Assembly: GCA_019633985.1 (NCBI GenBank) | Contig: JAHQWE010000150.1 | Coordinates: forward strand, 1 to 39,655 | Source: Acidiferrobacterales bacterium | Lineage (GTDB): Bacteria > Pseudomonadota > Gammaproteobacteria > Arenicellales > Poriferihabitantaceae | DNA: 39,655 nt | Reading direction: 5' to 3' | Shown: in pieces, positions 1 to 7,804 of the stretch | How the letters are laid out: every line of letters starts with the position of its first letter | Position numbering within the stretch: the first letter of the stretch is position 1 | Position numbers and translations under genes: made by a program | The notes under the pieces: generated by a model | Told to the model about the DNA's origin: nothing | Database searches by the model: none | The model's input: only the letters and a program-made list of their open reading frames with translations

Positions 1-203
1 ATCTTGTCTCCAATGCGAGTGGGAAGAGACATCCAATCGGCGTCGTTCCACGCTTTAATCAGCAGGCTTCCCCATTCATCTTTAAGTACTTGTTCAACCC
101 GACCTGAGACCATTTTGGGGAGGGGACCAAGCGAGTTGCCATCCAAGTAGATCATGTCTCGGGGTAGCGCAAAAAGCTCTTTTCTGTACAAAGCGTTGGT
201 CAT
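1..203 (-). CDS. kynU: Kynureninase, N-terminal part (cut by window edge)
   Basis: Kynureninase is a PLP enzyme that cleaves kynurenine to anthranilate and alanine in tryptophan catabolism. About 67 codons are visible, running off the left edge. The translated start contains YLDGNSLGPLP at residues 19-29, the hallmark N-terminal motif of kynureninases, followed by a helix and LIKAWNDADW, also typical of the family. The ATG at 203 is the only in-frame ATG nearby but has no clear ribosome binding site. An upstream in-frame TTG at 242 is possible, so the exact start is uncertain. The gene is divergent from the DDAH-like gene at 368, so the roughly 165 bp between them should hold both promoters, although I see no convincing -35/-10 pair. 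The motif identification is strong; the rest of the enzyme is outside the window. Confidence 0.88.
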   Translation of the reverse strand, partial: MTNALYRKELFALPRDMIYLDGNSLGPLPKMVSGRVEQVLKDEWGSLLIKAWNDADWMSLPTRIGDK

Positions 204-367
204 AACCGTGGTGGGTTGCAAAGGTTCGATTGTGACAGGCAATAGACTGCGATTACACCGTGTTTCCTGGTTGAAATTTGACAAGGGAACGCCGTCGATA
301 CCATCGCTGGTATTCAGGGCGATTGGCAATTAACATCCTGATTGTTTTCTTTTGGGTCCTCGTTCAT

Positions 368-1162
368 ATGCAAAAACAGCGTTCTTGGCGTTTCACTCAC
401 ACCCTATCCCGTCGACCTGCCAATAGCGTGAAAGATGGTTTACGTGCTGCCGGGCAAGCCGACCCGGTTCCGGAGTTGTTTAAGGAAGAACATCATCACT
501 ATTTGAAAGCGCTTGAGCGGTCTGGGGTACTTACAACGGTTTTACCTTCTCTTGAAGCGTTTCCAGATTCTGTATTTGTGGAAGACCCGGTGTTGTGCCT
601 GAGTTCCACTGCTGTCATTCTGCGTCCCGGCGCGAGCAGTCGTTTTGGTGAAGCAGAGGCGATCCGCCCTGAACTGGAAAAAATATTTGATCAGGTGGTG
701 GGTCTCACAGGGCCCGGATTTGTGGATGGTGGGGATATTTTGCTTACAGACGATATTGCGTTTATCGGACTCTCGGAGCGCACAGACCGGGCAGGAGTAG
801 AAGAACTCAGGCCAATTCTAGAGAGGCATGGATATCAGATCCGTGTGGTGACGACTCCTGCAGGAGTTCTCCACTTTAAATCAGATTGTGGCTTACTCGA
901 TAGCGAAACCGTATTCGCCACCAAAGCATTAGCGGATAGTGGATGTTTTAACGGATTCAAACTGATTGAGGCACCATCTGGAGAAGAGGCAGCAGCGAAC
1001 CTTATTCGAGTCAATGATTTTGTCATCATGCGGACCGGTTTTGCCTTAACAAGGGACTTATTGGAGCAAAATGGATATGCCGTGATTACCGTTCCGGCGG
1101 ATGAAGCCGCAAAGGTTGACGGTGGGCTTTCCTGCATGTCACTTCGGTTTTCTCTGAAATGA
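368..1162 (+). CDS. Dimethylarginine dimethylaminohydrolase (DDAH) family protein
   Basis: DDAH enzymes hydrolyse N-omega-methylated arginines to citrulline and methylamines; they belong to the guanidine-modifying (arginine deiminase) superfamily and are cytosolic. The protein shows the family motifs in order: an N-terminal strand ending SRRPANSVKDGL, PDSVFVEDPVL (substrate-binding acidic residues), a GGDIL segment, the catalytic His region VLHFKSDCG and the C-terminal catalytic Cys in DGGLSCMSLRF. The length of 264 residues matches bacterial DDAH (about 255). I chose ATG 368 because the homologous region begins a few residues later. The frame stays open to a TTG at 278, but that would add a hydrophobic stretch not expected for this enzyme. 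No clear ribosome binding site precedes 368. Its position beside kynU suggests an amino-acid catabolic setting. A related deiminase on another guanidino compound is the main alternative. Confidence 0.85.
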   Translation: MQKQRSWRFTHTLSRRPANSVKDGLRAAGQADPVPELFKEEHHHYLKALERSGVLTTVLPSLEAFPDSVFVEDPVLCLSSTAVILRPGASSRFGEAEAIRPELEKIFDQVVGLTGPGFVDGGDILLTDDIAFIGLSERTDRAGVEELRPILERHGYQIRVVTTPAGVLHFKSDCGLLDSETVFATKALADSGCFNGFKLIEAPSGEEAAANLIRVNDFVIMRTGFALTRDLLEQNGYAVITVPADEAAKVDGGLSCMSLRFSLK

Positions 1163-1173
1163 TACTTGTCTGA

Positions 1174-1216
1174 CTGATCTTCGAGGCACCAGCTTAGCTC
1201 GGGAAACGAAGGTCAG
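1174..1216. repeat. Imperfect inverted repeat downstream of the DDAH gene
   Basis: CTGATCTTCG (1174-1183) can pair with CGAAGGTCAG (1207-1216) as a 10-bp stem with one G-U pair and a 23-nt loop. It begins 12 nt after the stop codon. No T-run follows on the plus strand, so it is at best a transcript-end structure rather than a clear intrinsic terminator. Confidence 0.3.
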
Positions 1217-1339
1217 ATAGTTGTGTTAGTGCATCTATATCGATGAGGACAAACAAAAAATTCTAATCTTGGCCGCTTGGCCTTATACTTTCTTTGATAA
1301 AAAATTGGAAAGCGACTACAAAAGTTGTTTTAAACATCA

Positions 1340-2032
1340 ATGAATCTAGAATTATTCTCGCAATATCCTATTAAATCTCTGATATTAAGAGCCTTTTTAT
1401 TTCCGGTGCTCGTATTTGGCGTCATTTGCAGCACTACCCTGGCGCATGCTGCGACATCAGGAGAGTCTGAAGACACTACTATGGTGTTCCAGCGAGTGCC
1501 GATGCAATACATCGCGGCATTGGGAGATCCGGATGCTACCTCCGGTAAAGGCGCGGAAACTTGGGGGCTCTGGCGCAGAGACCCAGGGCCCAGAGGTGTG
1601 TGGCTTGCCAACTTTCATCACCTGCAGGCTGCTGGAGGATTTGGCCCAGGCAACTGGCGTTTTGATGACCGAGACTGGTGGCTGGATGAAAATGGTTTGA
1701 TTATGGAGCAACCAGATTTTCCGGTACCCGCTGGCAAATATATTGTGACCGGCGGGCGCGAGGCAGTCTCTATGTTAACCATCCATCCAGTGGACGAAAA
1801 CGGGGAGCAAAATTGGGAGCTTAACCGAGATGCCACACTCTATGATGTGACGCATCTTGGGTGTCGCTCCGCCAGGTATACGCCTGTATCAGAGGGACAG
1901 ACTTGTTCACCAGAAACCGCCAACCAGAGCGATTTTCCCGTAGAGCCTGGAGGGATTATGCCGGCAGTCGATAGTTGCGCCAAGCAAGACTACACCGTAC
2001 TGCTGGTGATCGCGATCGGAATTGAAGTTTAA
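1340..2032 (+). CDS. Secreted protein of unknown function
   Basis: I do not recognise a characterised family. The 230-residue product begins with a long Sec-type signal peptide: Lys12 and Arg17, a hydrophobic core at about 18-35, and a probable cleavage site after AHA at residue 37. The residue before Cys30 is Ile, so it is not a lipobox. The mature part is rich in Trp, Gly and Asp, with aromatic clusters such as WGLWRRDPGPRGVWLANFHH and NWRFDDRDWW, and ends in a hydrophobic strand. Such a composition suggests a compact beta-rich periplasmic or outer-surface protein. Cysteines in the mature part (HLGCRS, QTCSP, DSCAK) could form disulfides. There is no strong ribosome binding site before the ATG. 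It is monocistronic, facing the small gene that ends the apr operon. The export signal is clear; a function cannot be stated. Confidence 0.75.
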   Translation: MNLELFSQYPIKSLILRAFLFPVLVFGVICSTTLAHAATSGESEDTTMVFQRVPMQYIAALGDPDATSGKGAETWGLWRRDPGPRGVWLANFHHLQAAGGFGPGNWRFDDRDWWLDENGLIMEQPDFPVPAGKYIVTGGREAVSMLTIHPVDENGEQNWELNRDATLYDVTHLGCRSARYTPVSEGQTCSPETANQSDFPVEPGGIMPAVDSCAKQDYTVLLVIAIGIEV

Positions 2033-2041
2033 GAATTTTGT

Positions 2042-2070
2042 CTCGCAATAACGAGCGACAGCTCGGCGAG
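2042..2070. terminator. Bulged GC-rich hairpin between convergent genes
   Basis: CTCGC (2042-2046) pairs with GCGAG (2066-2070), and directly inside it CGAGC (2052-2056) pairs with GCTCG (2061-2065), leaving a 5-nt bulge and a 4-nt loop. It starts 10 nt after the stop of the secreted protein and lies downstream of the convergent apr-operon end. Neither strand has a T-run after it, so a terminator role is only plausible. Confidence 0.35.
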
Positions 2071-2153
2071 GGTAGGGAGAAACCGAGTCTTTAGCGTGGT
2101 CTGTCGCGTCCATGCGAGCACTGCACAACATTCAAATGAAACTTCAAACCTGG

Positions 2154-2315
2154 TTAGGGGTTCTTAGGCGTTTCGTATTCCGATTCCTTTTGGAATGGAA
2201 CCCATTCGGTTTCGTAGCCCACAAATCCTTTTTCATTTGCTTTCATCTGACGTGTCGTCACATAGTCTGTTTTGCCTTCTGGCACTTCTGGTCTCTCTTT
2301 ACTTGGTTCGCTCAT
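2154..2315 (-). CDS. Small 53-residue protein at the end of the apr operon
   Basis: A short open frame of 53 residues begins MSEPSKERPEVPEGK and ends YETPKNP. An excellent ribosome binding site (GAGGG, 7 nt before the ATG) sits in the 37-nt gap after the TPR gene, which is the main reason to call it real. The product is hydrophilic, rich in Glu, Lys and Pro, with no membrane segment, no cysteines and one short aromatic patch (GFVGYETEWVPF). It resembles no family I know. Being last in the run aprM-aprB-aprA-unknown-slyD-like-TPR, it is probably co-transcribed with them. It could be a small accessory or regulatory protein, or an intrinsically disordered peptide. Confidence 0.65.
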   Translation of the reverse strand: MSEPSKERPEVPEGKTDYVTTRQMKANEKGFVGYETEWVPFQKESEYETPKNP

Positions 2316-2352
2316 GATATTGCCCTCAAATTGGGATAGTTAATAAATAGTG

Positions 2353-3459
2353 TCACACCTGTAACGACGCAACAAGCTCCTCGGCTTGTTCAATTCGCTC
2401 AAGCGCTTTGGTTTGAAAATCAGCGTAGTCGGTCCCCTCGAATACCTTGTGAATGCGTTTGAACTCCTGCTCTGATGCCTCGGCCATATCGAGAAAGTCT
2501 GACTCACTGGCGAGGGCCAGCGTGGCTGATGCTCGATTGGCAGATACCATGGTTGATATTAATGGTACTGCTTCATAGGTAAGGGCTTTTAGGGCCGCGT
2601 CATATAGGGGAATGGATGCTTCCAACGCGGCGATATCCTCTTCATGCTCACCCAAGGCCTGCATAGTTGCCGCGAGGTTGTTCTGTGAAATTGCCCAGGA
2701 AAACTGGTTAGTTTCGATACTTCGCTCTGCTAAGGTGTTTCGCAGCGCAACAACGGCCTGTTCCAGTGTTCGGGCGCCACGTCGATTGGTTCCAAGCTGG
2801 TATAGCACCGTACCGATACTGCACATGGCAGTCGCCCATTCATCAGCTACCGGCTCTTTGGGGATCAGGTTGACCGCTTGTTTAAATAGCCCGAGGGCTT
2901 GCTTAAGCAATCCAGCGTCGTCTTCCAACTCACCGATCGCTTGTAACACCAGGCCAGTGTTCATGGTGGATCTTGCCCACTCCACAGGCATTTCATCTTC
3001 CTTACGAATTTCCAGCGCCTGTTCATAAGAAAGCGCAGCTTGCTCAAGAAAATGGACACTGCCGCTGCGTTGTCCAATAAAACCCATCACATCGCCGATA
3101 TTATGATGGATCATTGCAAGCTTGACCGGATCCTCTTCCCGATCGGTCATCATCTGCATTCCCTGTAACAACTCAATCGATTGTTGAAACACATGTGCAC
3201 CCCCTAATCGAAGTTCTCGGCGGTCGGCAGCATCTTGCAATGTTTCCTGGGCATTTGCCCATTCGATCAAACTGGGTTTATTGGGGGTAAGCTGAAATAC
3301 GGTATTTTCGAATCGGTCAATAGCCTGACCAAGTGCGCCACGAACCGGAGATTCGGGGTCGATGATTGACAGCAGATTGCCACCGTCGTTCTGGTGCCGC
3401 CATTGGAAAGAAACATTTAATCCTGGGGCGAGCAGTGTTTCCGCGTACAGGTTACCCAC
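2353..3459 (-). CDS. TPR-repeat protein in the apr operon
   Basis: A 368-residue soluble protein made mostly of tetratricopeptide-like helical hairpins from about residue 60 to the C-terminus. Repeated units follow the pattern of a paired helix ending in LEQA..Y..AL or similar, for example FLEQAALSYEQALEIR, LLKQALGLFKQAVNL and LEQAVVALRNTL. No signal peptide or catalytic motif is seen, so it most likely acts as a cytosolic scaffold. Translation appears to start at GTG 3459, only 7 nt after the stop of the SlyD-like gene. There is no good ribosome binding site, which suggests translational coupling. Its place behind aprBA and a peptidyl-prolyl isomerase suggests a role in assembly or docking of the APS reductase complex; that is inference from position only. 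TPR identity is confident, function open. Confidence 0.75.
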   Translation of the reverse strand: MGNLYAETLLAPGLNVSFQWRHQNDGGNLLSIIDPESPVRGALGQAIDRFENTVFQLTPNKPSLIEWANAQETLQDAADRRELRLGGAHVFQQSIELLQGMQMMTDREEDPVKLAMIHHNIGDVMGFIGQRSGSVHFLEQAALSYEQALEIRKEDEMPVEWARSTMNTGLVLQAIGELEDDAGLLKQALGLFKQAVNLIPKEPVADEWATAMCSIGTVLYQLGTNRRGARTLEQAVVALRNTLAERSIETNQFSWAISQNNLAATMQALGEHEEDIAALEASIPLYDAALKALTYEAVPLISTMVSANRASATLALASESDFLDMAEASEQEFKRIHKVFEGTDYADFQTKALERIEQAEELVASLQV

Positions 3460-3466
3460 TTAACGG

Positions 3467-4009
3467 TTAGCCACTGACAGGTTTTACCTTTTGGTCAGAA
3501 CCGACAATCTCGCTGATATCGGGATTCGCACCAATCGGTCCACCCAGCTCGATCTCTTCCTCGGTTGCGTCACGGACACTCACGATGTCCAATTTGAAAA
3601 TTACCTCACGACCACAGAGTGGATTATTACCATCGATAGTCACACTGTTTTCGTCAACTCGAGTCACCAGAAACGATTTGGTATTCCCCTGATCATTCTC
3701 CATCAATATCGAGGTACCGACTTCTCGGTATTCCTCTGGAACATTTTCGATTCGATCTGTGATTACCAGAGACTCGTCCCTTGGACCAAATAGCTTGTTA
3801 CAGTCGATCGGCACTTCGATGACATCTCCAGGCAATTTGCCCTCGAGTTCGCTAGTCACCTGGGGCGCAAGGATCTCGTTAACCCCATGCACATAGCCAA
3901 TAGGAAACTCGACTTCTGTCAAAACGCTTTTAGTTTTGACATCTATCACCTTGTATTTCAATTCCACCAGTTTGCCGTCGCCTACTGGATCTTCCATCAT
4001 GTCATTCAT
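3467..4009 (-). CDS. SlyD-like FKBP-type peptidyl-prolyl cis-trans isomerase
   Basis: The 180-residue product has the SlyD layout: an FKBP strand set (GKLVELKYKVIDVKTKSVL), the turn FPIGYVHGVNEILAPQVTSELEGKLPGD corresponding to the family's active-site lid, an inserted IF chaperone segment, and a C-terminal DGNNPLCGREVIFKLDIVSV matching the SlyD motif DGNHPLAG. SlyD proteins catalyse prolyl isomerisation and chaperone folding or metallocentre maturation in the cytosol. The His/Cys-rich metal-binding tail of enterobacterial SlyD is absent; the tail here is acidic and short. ATG 4009 is preferred because AAAGG lies 7 nt upstream; a longer reading from 4039 lacks this. It lies 10 nt after the preceding 117-residue gene. 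Location in an apr operon suggests a dedicated folding helper for the Fe-S/flavin subunits, which is inference. Confidence 0.82.
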   Translation of the reverse strand: MNDMMEDPVGDGKLVELKYKVIDVKTKSVLTEVEFPIGYVHGVNEILAPQVTSELEGKLPGDVIEVPIDCNKLFGPRDESLVITDRIENVPEEYREVGTSILMENDQGNTKSFLVTRVDENSVTIDGNNPLCGREVIFKLDIVSVRDATEEEIELGGPIGANPDISEIVGSDQKVKPVSG

Positions 4010-4019
4010 TTGCTGGCCT

Positions 4020-4373
4020 TTAGAATATGGACGCGCCAAAAATCTTCACTTCCTCGTCCTTATCGTATCCCAGAACCAGGCGACCCAGCCATTCCCCCTC
4101 TTTTTTAGAGCTTCGCATGCGATAGAGCACTGTGACGTGTTGACCGCGACGAATTAAACCAAGATAGTCGTAATTAGGGTCAAGGCTTCGGGTTAATTCG
4201 CTTTTGGCAAATTGCTTTCCTATCTCCACTTCATTCAGACCAAATAGCAGGTCGTATGAGAAGTTTTTGATAAATTTCCCATATTCCCCTTCATTGGAAT
4301 ACTTGATCAGGTCTTCCCACATCGGGTGAGCCAGGGCGAGGATATCGTCGTCAGACGAATCAATAATATTCAT
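4020..4373 (-). CDS. 117-residue protein of unknown function, apr-associated
   Basis: I do not recognise this protein. It starts MNIIDSSDDDILALAHPMW, is soluble, and has two N-terminal helices followed by a stretch rich in beta strands (YLGLIRRGQHVTVLYRMR, EWLGRLVLGYD, EVKIFGASIF). Helices followed by a curved sheet are reminiscent of NTF2-like domains, but no diagnostic motif is present. The open frame extends further upstream into aprA, but ATG 4373 gives a start just after the aprA stop (61 nt gap) and a sensible protein. There is no clear ribosome binding site. It lies 10 nt before the SlyD-like gene, inside the apr operon, so a role tied to APS reductase assembly, stability or regulation is the natural guess. 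Function unassigned. Confidence 0.7.
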   Translation of the reverse strand: MNIIDSSDDDILALAHPMWEDLIKYSNEGEYGKFIKNFSYDLLFGLNEVEIGKQFAKSELTRSLDPNYDYLGLIRRGQHVTVLYRMRSSKKEGEWLGRLVLGYDKDEEVKIFGASIF

Positions 4374-4434
4374 TGCAAAAGAGGGGGAGAGGGAGCCGTG
4401 GCGCGGATCGGCCACAGCTCCAGGGTGTTGCTGA

Positions 4435-6321
4435 TTAAGCGGCGTCAGCCTGATCTTTTTCGACGTCCACAAGATGGTAGCAGGGCGCTTTTTCCATTGT
4501 GTATTCGCCAGTTTCAGGATCACGTCGTGAAACGGTGAGTACATGCCAGTTTTCGTCATCGACCTTCATATGATCTCCGCGATAGTAGTAACCGGGCCAG
4601 CGTGTTTCCTTTCTGAACAACGTGTGCTGTACAACTGCTTCCGAAGCCAGATGACGATGCTTGATTTCCCAGGCGCGAAGTAATTCATGAATATTCTCAG
4701 CCGCCACTTTTTCAAGATCTTCTTCCAGAAGCTTGAGCTTCTTTAGACCAATGTTCAGCAGCTTCTCGTTGGTCATGTAACTGACCGTGACACCGCCAGC
4801 ATATTCGTCCATCAACTTTTGCAGCCGGTCTAGAGCCTGACGAGGGTTGATATAGTTCGGGTTGACCGATCCTGCGGTGATTTCGTTGCGGAATACACGG
4901 TAAGTTTCCATTGGCTTGTAGATTTCTTCTTTGCGCTTTTCAATTTGCGATTCTGAAACCTTGATGCCTTCTGCCTTACCGTCATCGATGTATTTGCAAG
5001 CCGCTTTTGCAGCCAGCCGACCCTCGGTGAATGAGCCAGAGGAGAACGCATGAGGTGTGCCACCCACGGCGTCACCAGCACCAAACAGGCCTTCTACCGT
5101 AGTCATACGGTTGTAGCCCCAGTAGTACTCTGGCGGAGACAGATCTTCTGGTCCGGAACACCAGGCACCACAGCCCGTGGCGTGGGAGCCCATTACATAA
5201 GGCTCTGATGTGGTGAGTTCCGGGTTTTCGTACTTTGGATCAACGTCAGTGGATGCCCAAAGTACCGCCTGGCCCACCGTCATACCGAGGAAGTTGTGCC
5301 AGCCAATCTCCTCAAGATGTGGATCCTGAAATGCTTCCATCGTCACCATGTGAATCGGACCACGGCCAGCATTTACTTCCTGGATAAACGCATGATTACG
5401 CAAACAGGTTGGGATCGGACGATGCGACAGGTGCGAGGCTTCTGGATCTAGGTACTCTTTACCTACGATCTCTTGTAACGACGGCCACCACTTTGACTCG
5501 TACTCTTCGCCCAAGCCGTTTTGGGTATAGGTTTTGAGATGCAGGAAGTAGGCACCAACCGGACCGTAACCGTCTTTAAAACGGGCGAGCACGATGCGAT
5601 TTTCCATTTGGGTCATCTTCGCGCCAGCGCCAATTAACAGACCGTATGCCGAACCAGAGGACCAAGGTGCATACCAGACTCGACCCGCGCCTTCTCCGAC
5701 AGACCGAGGCTTGAAGATGTTAGATGCGCCGCCGGCAGCGACTACAACCGTCTTGGATTTGAATACGTGGTAGTTACCGGTTCGCACGTTGAAGCCGACA
5801 GCGCCCGCGACGCGATTGGCTTTATTGTCGTCCATCAAAAGATGGGTCACACAAATGCGATTGAAAACCTGGTCAGCAGATTTTTTTGCTGCGTCAGCCA
5901 CAATGGGCTTGTAGGATTCCCCGTGGATCATGATCTGCCAACGCCCCTCACGCAGGTACGAACCCGTCTTCGGATTTTTCATCAAAGGCAGACCCCAGTC
6001 TTCAAACTGGTGAACGGTGGAGTCCACGTGTCGAGCCATATCGAACAGCAAGTCTTCTCGAACCATGCCCATCAGATCAATGCGCGCGTAACGAACATGG
6101 TCTTCCGGGTTATTTTCGCTAAAGCGAGTTCCCATGTAGCAGTTGATTGCATACAAGCCTTGTGCCACTGCACCGGAGCGGTCGATATTTGCTTTTTCTG
6201 CGATAACGATTTTCTTGTCCTGACCCCAGTAACGCGCTTCGAACGCTGCCCCGGTACCACCCAGACCCGCGCCGCAAACGAGGACATCGATATTGTCTTC
6301 AATAACAGTTTTGTACTTCAT
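4435..6321 (-). CDS. aprA: Adenylylsulfate reductase, alpha (flavoprotein) subunit
   Basis: AprA carries FAD and, with AprB, interconverts sulfite plus AMP and adenylylsulfate (APS). In sulfur oxidisers it runs from sulfite to APS, feeding ATP formation by sulfurylase. The 628-residue protein has the N-terminal FAD fold (VCGAGLGGTG at 15-24), the flavin-contact region DRSGAVAQGLYAINCY at 47-62, and the long fumarate-reductase-like core. Characteristic Apr stretches follow, such as MGSHATGCGAWCSGPEDL and GLFGAGDAVGGTPHAFSSGSFTEGR. The length fits the family. The start overlaps the aprB stop by one base (TAATG), so the two are translationally coupled and made in equal amounts. It acts on the cytoplasmic face, linked to the membrane through AprM. 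Identity is very secure. The aprMBA order and companion genes argue for the oxidative rather than sulfate-reducing direction. Confidence 0.97.
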   Translation of the reverse strand: MKYKTVIEDNIDVLVCGAGLGGTGAAFEARYWGQDKKIVIAEKANIDRSGAVAQGLYAINCYMGTRFSENNPEDHVRYARIDLMGMVREDLLFDMARHVDSTVHQFEDWGLPLMKNPKTGSYLREGRWQIMIHGESYKPIVADAAKKSADQVFNRICVTHLLMDDNKANRVAGAVGFNVRTGNYHVFKSKTVVVAAGGASNIFKPRSVGEGAGRVWYAPWSSGSAYGLLIGAGAKMTQMENRIVLARFKDGYGPVGAYFLHLKTYTQNGLGEEYESKWWPSLQEIVGKEYLDPEASHLSHRPIPTCLRNHAFIQEVNAGRGPIHMVTMEAFQDPHLEEIGWHNFLGMTVGQAVLWASTDVDPKYENPELTTSEPYVMGSHATGCGAWCSGPEDLSPPEYYWGYNRMTTVEGLFGAGDAVGGTPHAFSSGSFTEGRLAAKAACKYIDDGKAEGIKVSESQIEKRKEEIYKPMETYRVFRNEITAGSVNPNYINPRQALDRLQKLMDEYAGGVTVSYMTNEKLLNIGLKKLKLLEEDLEKVAAENIHELLRAWEIKHRHLASEAVVQHTLFRKETRWPGYYYRGDHMKVDDENWHVLTVSRRDPETGEYTMEKAPCYHLVDVEKDQADAA

Positions 6322-6803
6322 TAGTAGTCCACCCCTTCTTTCATCTTCAGACCATTGGATTCGAGCGTATGAATATCACCTTCATCAAATCGAATGTATT
6401 TAGGCTCATTGTAAAGTAGCTGACTATCGCGCTGCTCCTGAGTAGGTGGCTCTACGTCACGCAGCTGGGGAGTACCGCTGCCCCAGGGCTTGGTGGTGAT
6501 AGGGGCGAGTAAATCCATATCTTTCTTGCCATTTCGGAACTTAATTCTCCAGGCAATGACTCCTTTCTCCTCATCGCGCTTCACGCGGACTGAGTGACCG
6601 AGAGGGGCGAAATCGGCGTAGCCGCGAACATCAATCGCCTGATGTGGGCAAGCCTTAACGCAGGAGTAGCACTCCCAGCACATGTTTGGCTCAATGTTGT
6701 ATGCGCGACGAGTAGTTGTGTCGATATGCATGATATCTGATGGGCAGATATCGACGCAGTGACCACACCCGTCACAGCGAGTCATGTATACAAATGTTGG
6801 CAT
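6321..6803 (-). CDS. aprB: Adenylylsulfate reductase, beta (ferredoxin-like) subunit
   Basis: AprB passes electrons between the AprA flavin and the membrane partner through two [4Fe-4S] clusters. Both cluster motifs are intact: Cys10, Cys13, Cys16, Cys20 and Cys42, Cys45, Cys48, Cys52, each closed by a Cys-Pro. The tail of about 100 residues (KPWGSGTPQLRDVEPP onward) is the AprB-specific extension that wraps AprA. The 160-residue length is normal. GGAGA lies about 7 nt before the ATG. It lies 29 nt after aprM and overlaps aprA by one base, giving the order aprM-aprB-aprA. No anomaly is seen. Confidence 0.97.
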   Translation of the reverse strand: MPTFVYMTRCDGCGHCVDICPSDIMHIDTTTRRAYNIEPNMCWECYSCVKACPHQAIDVRGYADFAPLGHSVRVKRDEEKGVIAWRIKFRNGKKDMDLLAPITTKPWGSGTPQLRDVEPPTQEQRDSQLLYNEPKYIRFDEGDIHTLESNGLKMKEGVDY

Positions 6804-6832
6804 TTTAGTTTCTCCAGACTTATGTAAGTCGA

Positions 6833-7687
6833 TTAATAGTGACGAGGTGGTTCGGCTTTAATCCCGAGCCCCATGTTAGGTGGGTTGGTTCCCATATATT
6901 CTGGAATATCGGGGAATCGTGCGTGAACCGCAGGATCTGACAGGTCGTAGTCGTCAGGAAGATTTTCACGTGAACCGTCTGCAATCGCCACTTTCTTCTG
7001 GAACGCAGCCGCCGGCTTGAAGAACATATGTGCGAACTTGGACCAGTACACGGAGCCAAACAACACGGTTGAGCTGATGATAAACAGAGCAAATAGCAGC
7101 ATGGAGAAACCACCGGCGCCAACCGCCTGAAAGAACGACCACAGCAGGCCAAAGGTTGCCGTTGAGAGTAAACCCAGAATAAACAAGTCGCCCCGGCCGT
7201 TAAACTGATTCCACTTCACGCCCTCGGCTGCCACGTCAACACGAATCGAGAACCAGAACCAATAGCCACCTGCACACAGCATCAGTGCGCCTAGGTGCCA
7301 TAGTAGAGGAATCAGTCCCGGGGCTTCGGTGCCAGAACCGGTATAGCTGAAAATAAGGATAGCGGTGGTGACAACAAAAAGAATAAAACCGTACATCGTG
7401 AGAAGATGTGACTGCCGCCGTTTTACATTGCAGAATTCTGAAGAAGTTAACACTTCATTTGCAACGGTTTTCATGGCCAGACCAAACTTGGCACCGCTGT
7501 CTACCTCGCGTGTTGCACCTTCCTGCGCTTTCTTGGAGTTAGCGAAGAAATATTTGGCGCTTTGTTTGTGCAGCATGTCGAGCACGGTACCGCCGATGAC
7601 TAATATAATCATCAGAATTACGTAGCCCTGCATGACGCCTGGCGAAATGAATGCCGTCAGTTCGGCAAAAGGATTGGTGGTAAGCAT
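6833..7687 (-). CDS. aprM: APS reductase membrane anchor / electron-transfer subunit
   Basis: AprM is the membrane protein that takes the place of Qmo complexes in many sulfur oxidisers, linking AprBA to the quinone pool. This 284-residue protein has five clear hydrophobic spans at about 21-39, 97-115, 126-148, 167-188 and 192-214, with a cytoplasmic loop between the first two and a hydrophilic C-terminal tail. His94 and His131 flank or lie in the second and third spans and His220 follows the fifth, placed as in cytochrome-b-like anchors, so heme binding is possible but unproven. GGGAG lies 11 nt before the ATG. It is the first gene of the operon, with aprB 29 nt downstream. Assignment rests on the membrane topology and the aprMBA arrangement and is strong. 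Confidence 0.92.
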   Translation of the reverse strand: MLTTNPFAELTAFISPGVMQGYVILMIILVIGGTVLDMLHKQSAKYFFANSKKAQEGATREVDSGAKFGLAMKTVANEVLTSSEFCNVKRRQSHLLTMYGFILFVVTTAILIFSYTGSGTEAPGLIPLLWHLGALMLCAGGYWFWFSIRVDVAAEGVKWNQFNGRGDLFILGLLSTATFGLLWSFFQAVGAGGFSMLLFALFIISSTVLFGSVYWSKFAHMFFKPAAAFQKKVAIADGSRENLPDDYDLSDPAVHARFPDIPEYMGTNPPNMGLGIKAEPPRHY

Positions 7688-7804
7688 TAAGCAAAAGTCT
7701 CCCGAGTGGTTATCTGCTGAGCGGTCAGCCAGTTAAATGCTTGATTTGGCGGAGAAAATGCGGGATGAATCCGACGCACCGAGCTACCAGATCACAGCAG
7801 AAAG

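Noticed and set aside
201-260. tRNA-like GGTTCGAT element
   Set aside because: No acceptor stem or cloverleaf can be formed around it.
278-367. Earlier TTG start for the DDAH gene giving a hydrophobic N-terminus
   Set aside because: No ribosome binding site, and the extension has no counterpart in cytosolic DDAH enzymes; ATG 368 fits the family.
5767-6324. Long plus-strand reading frame opposite aprA
   Set aside because: aprA and aprB on the minus strand are unambiguous; this frame is an antisense by-product.
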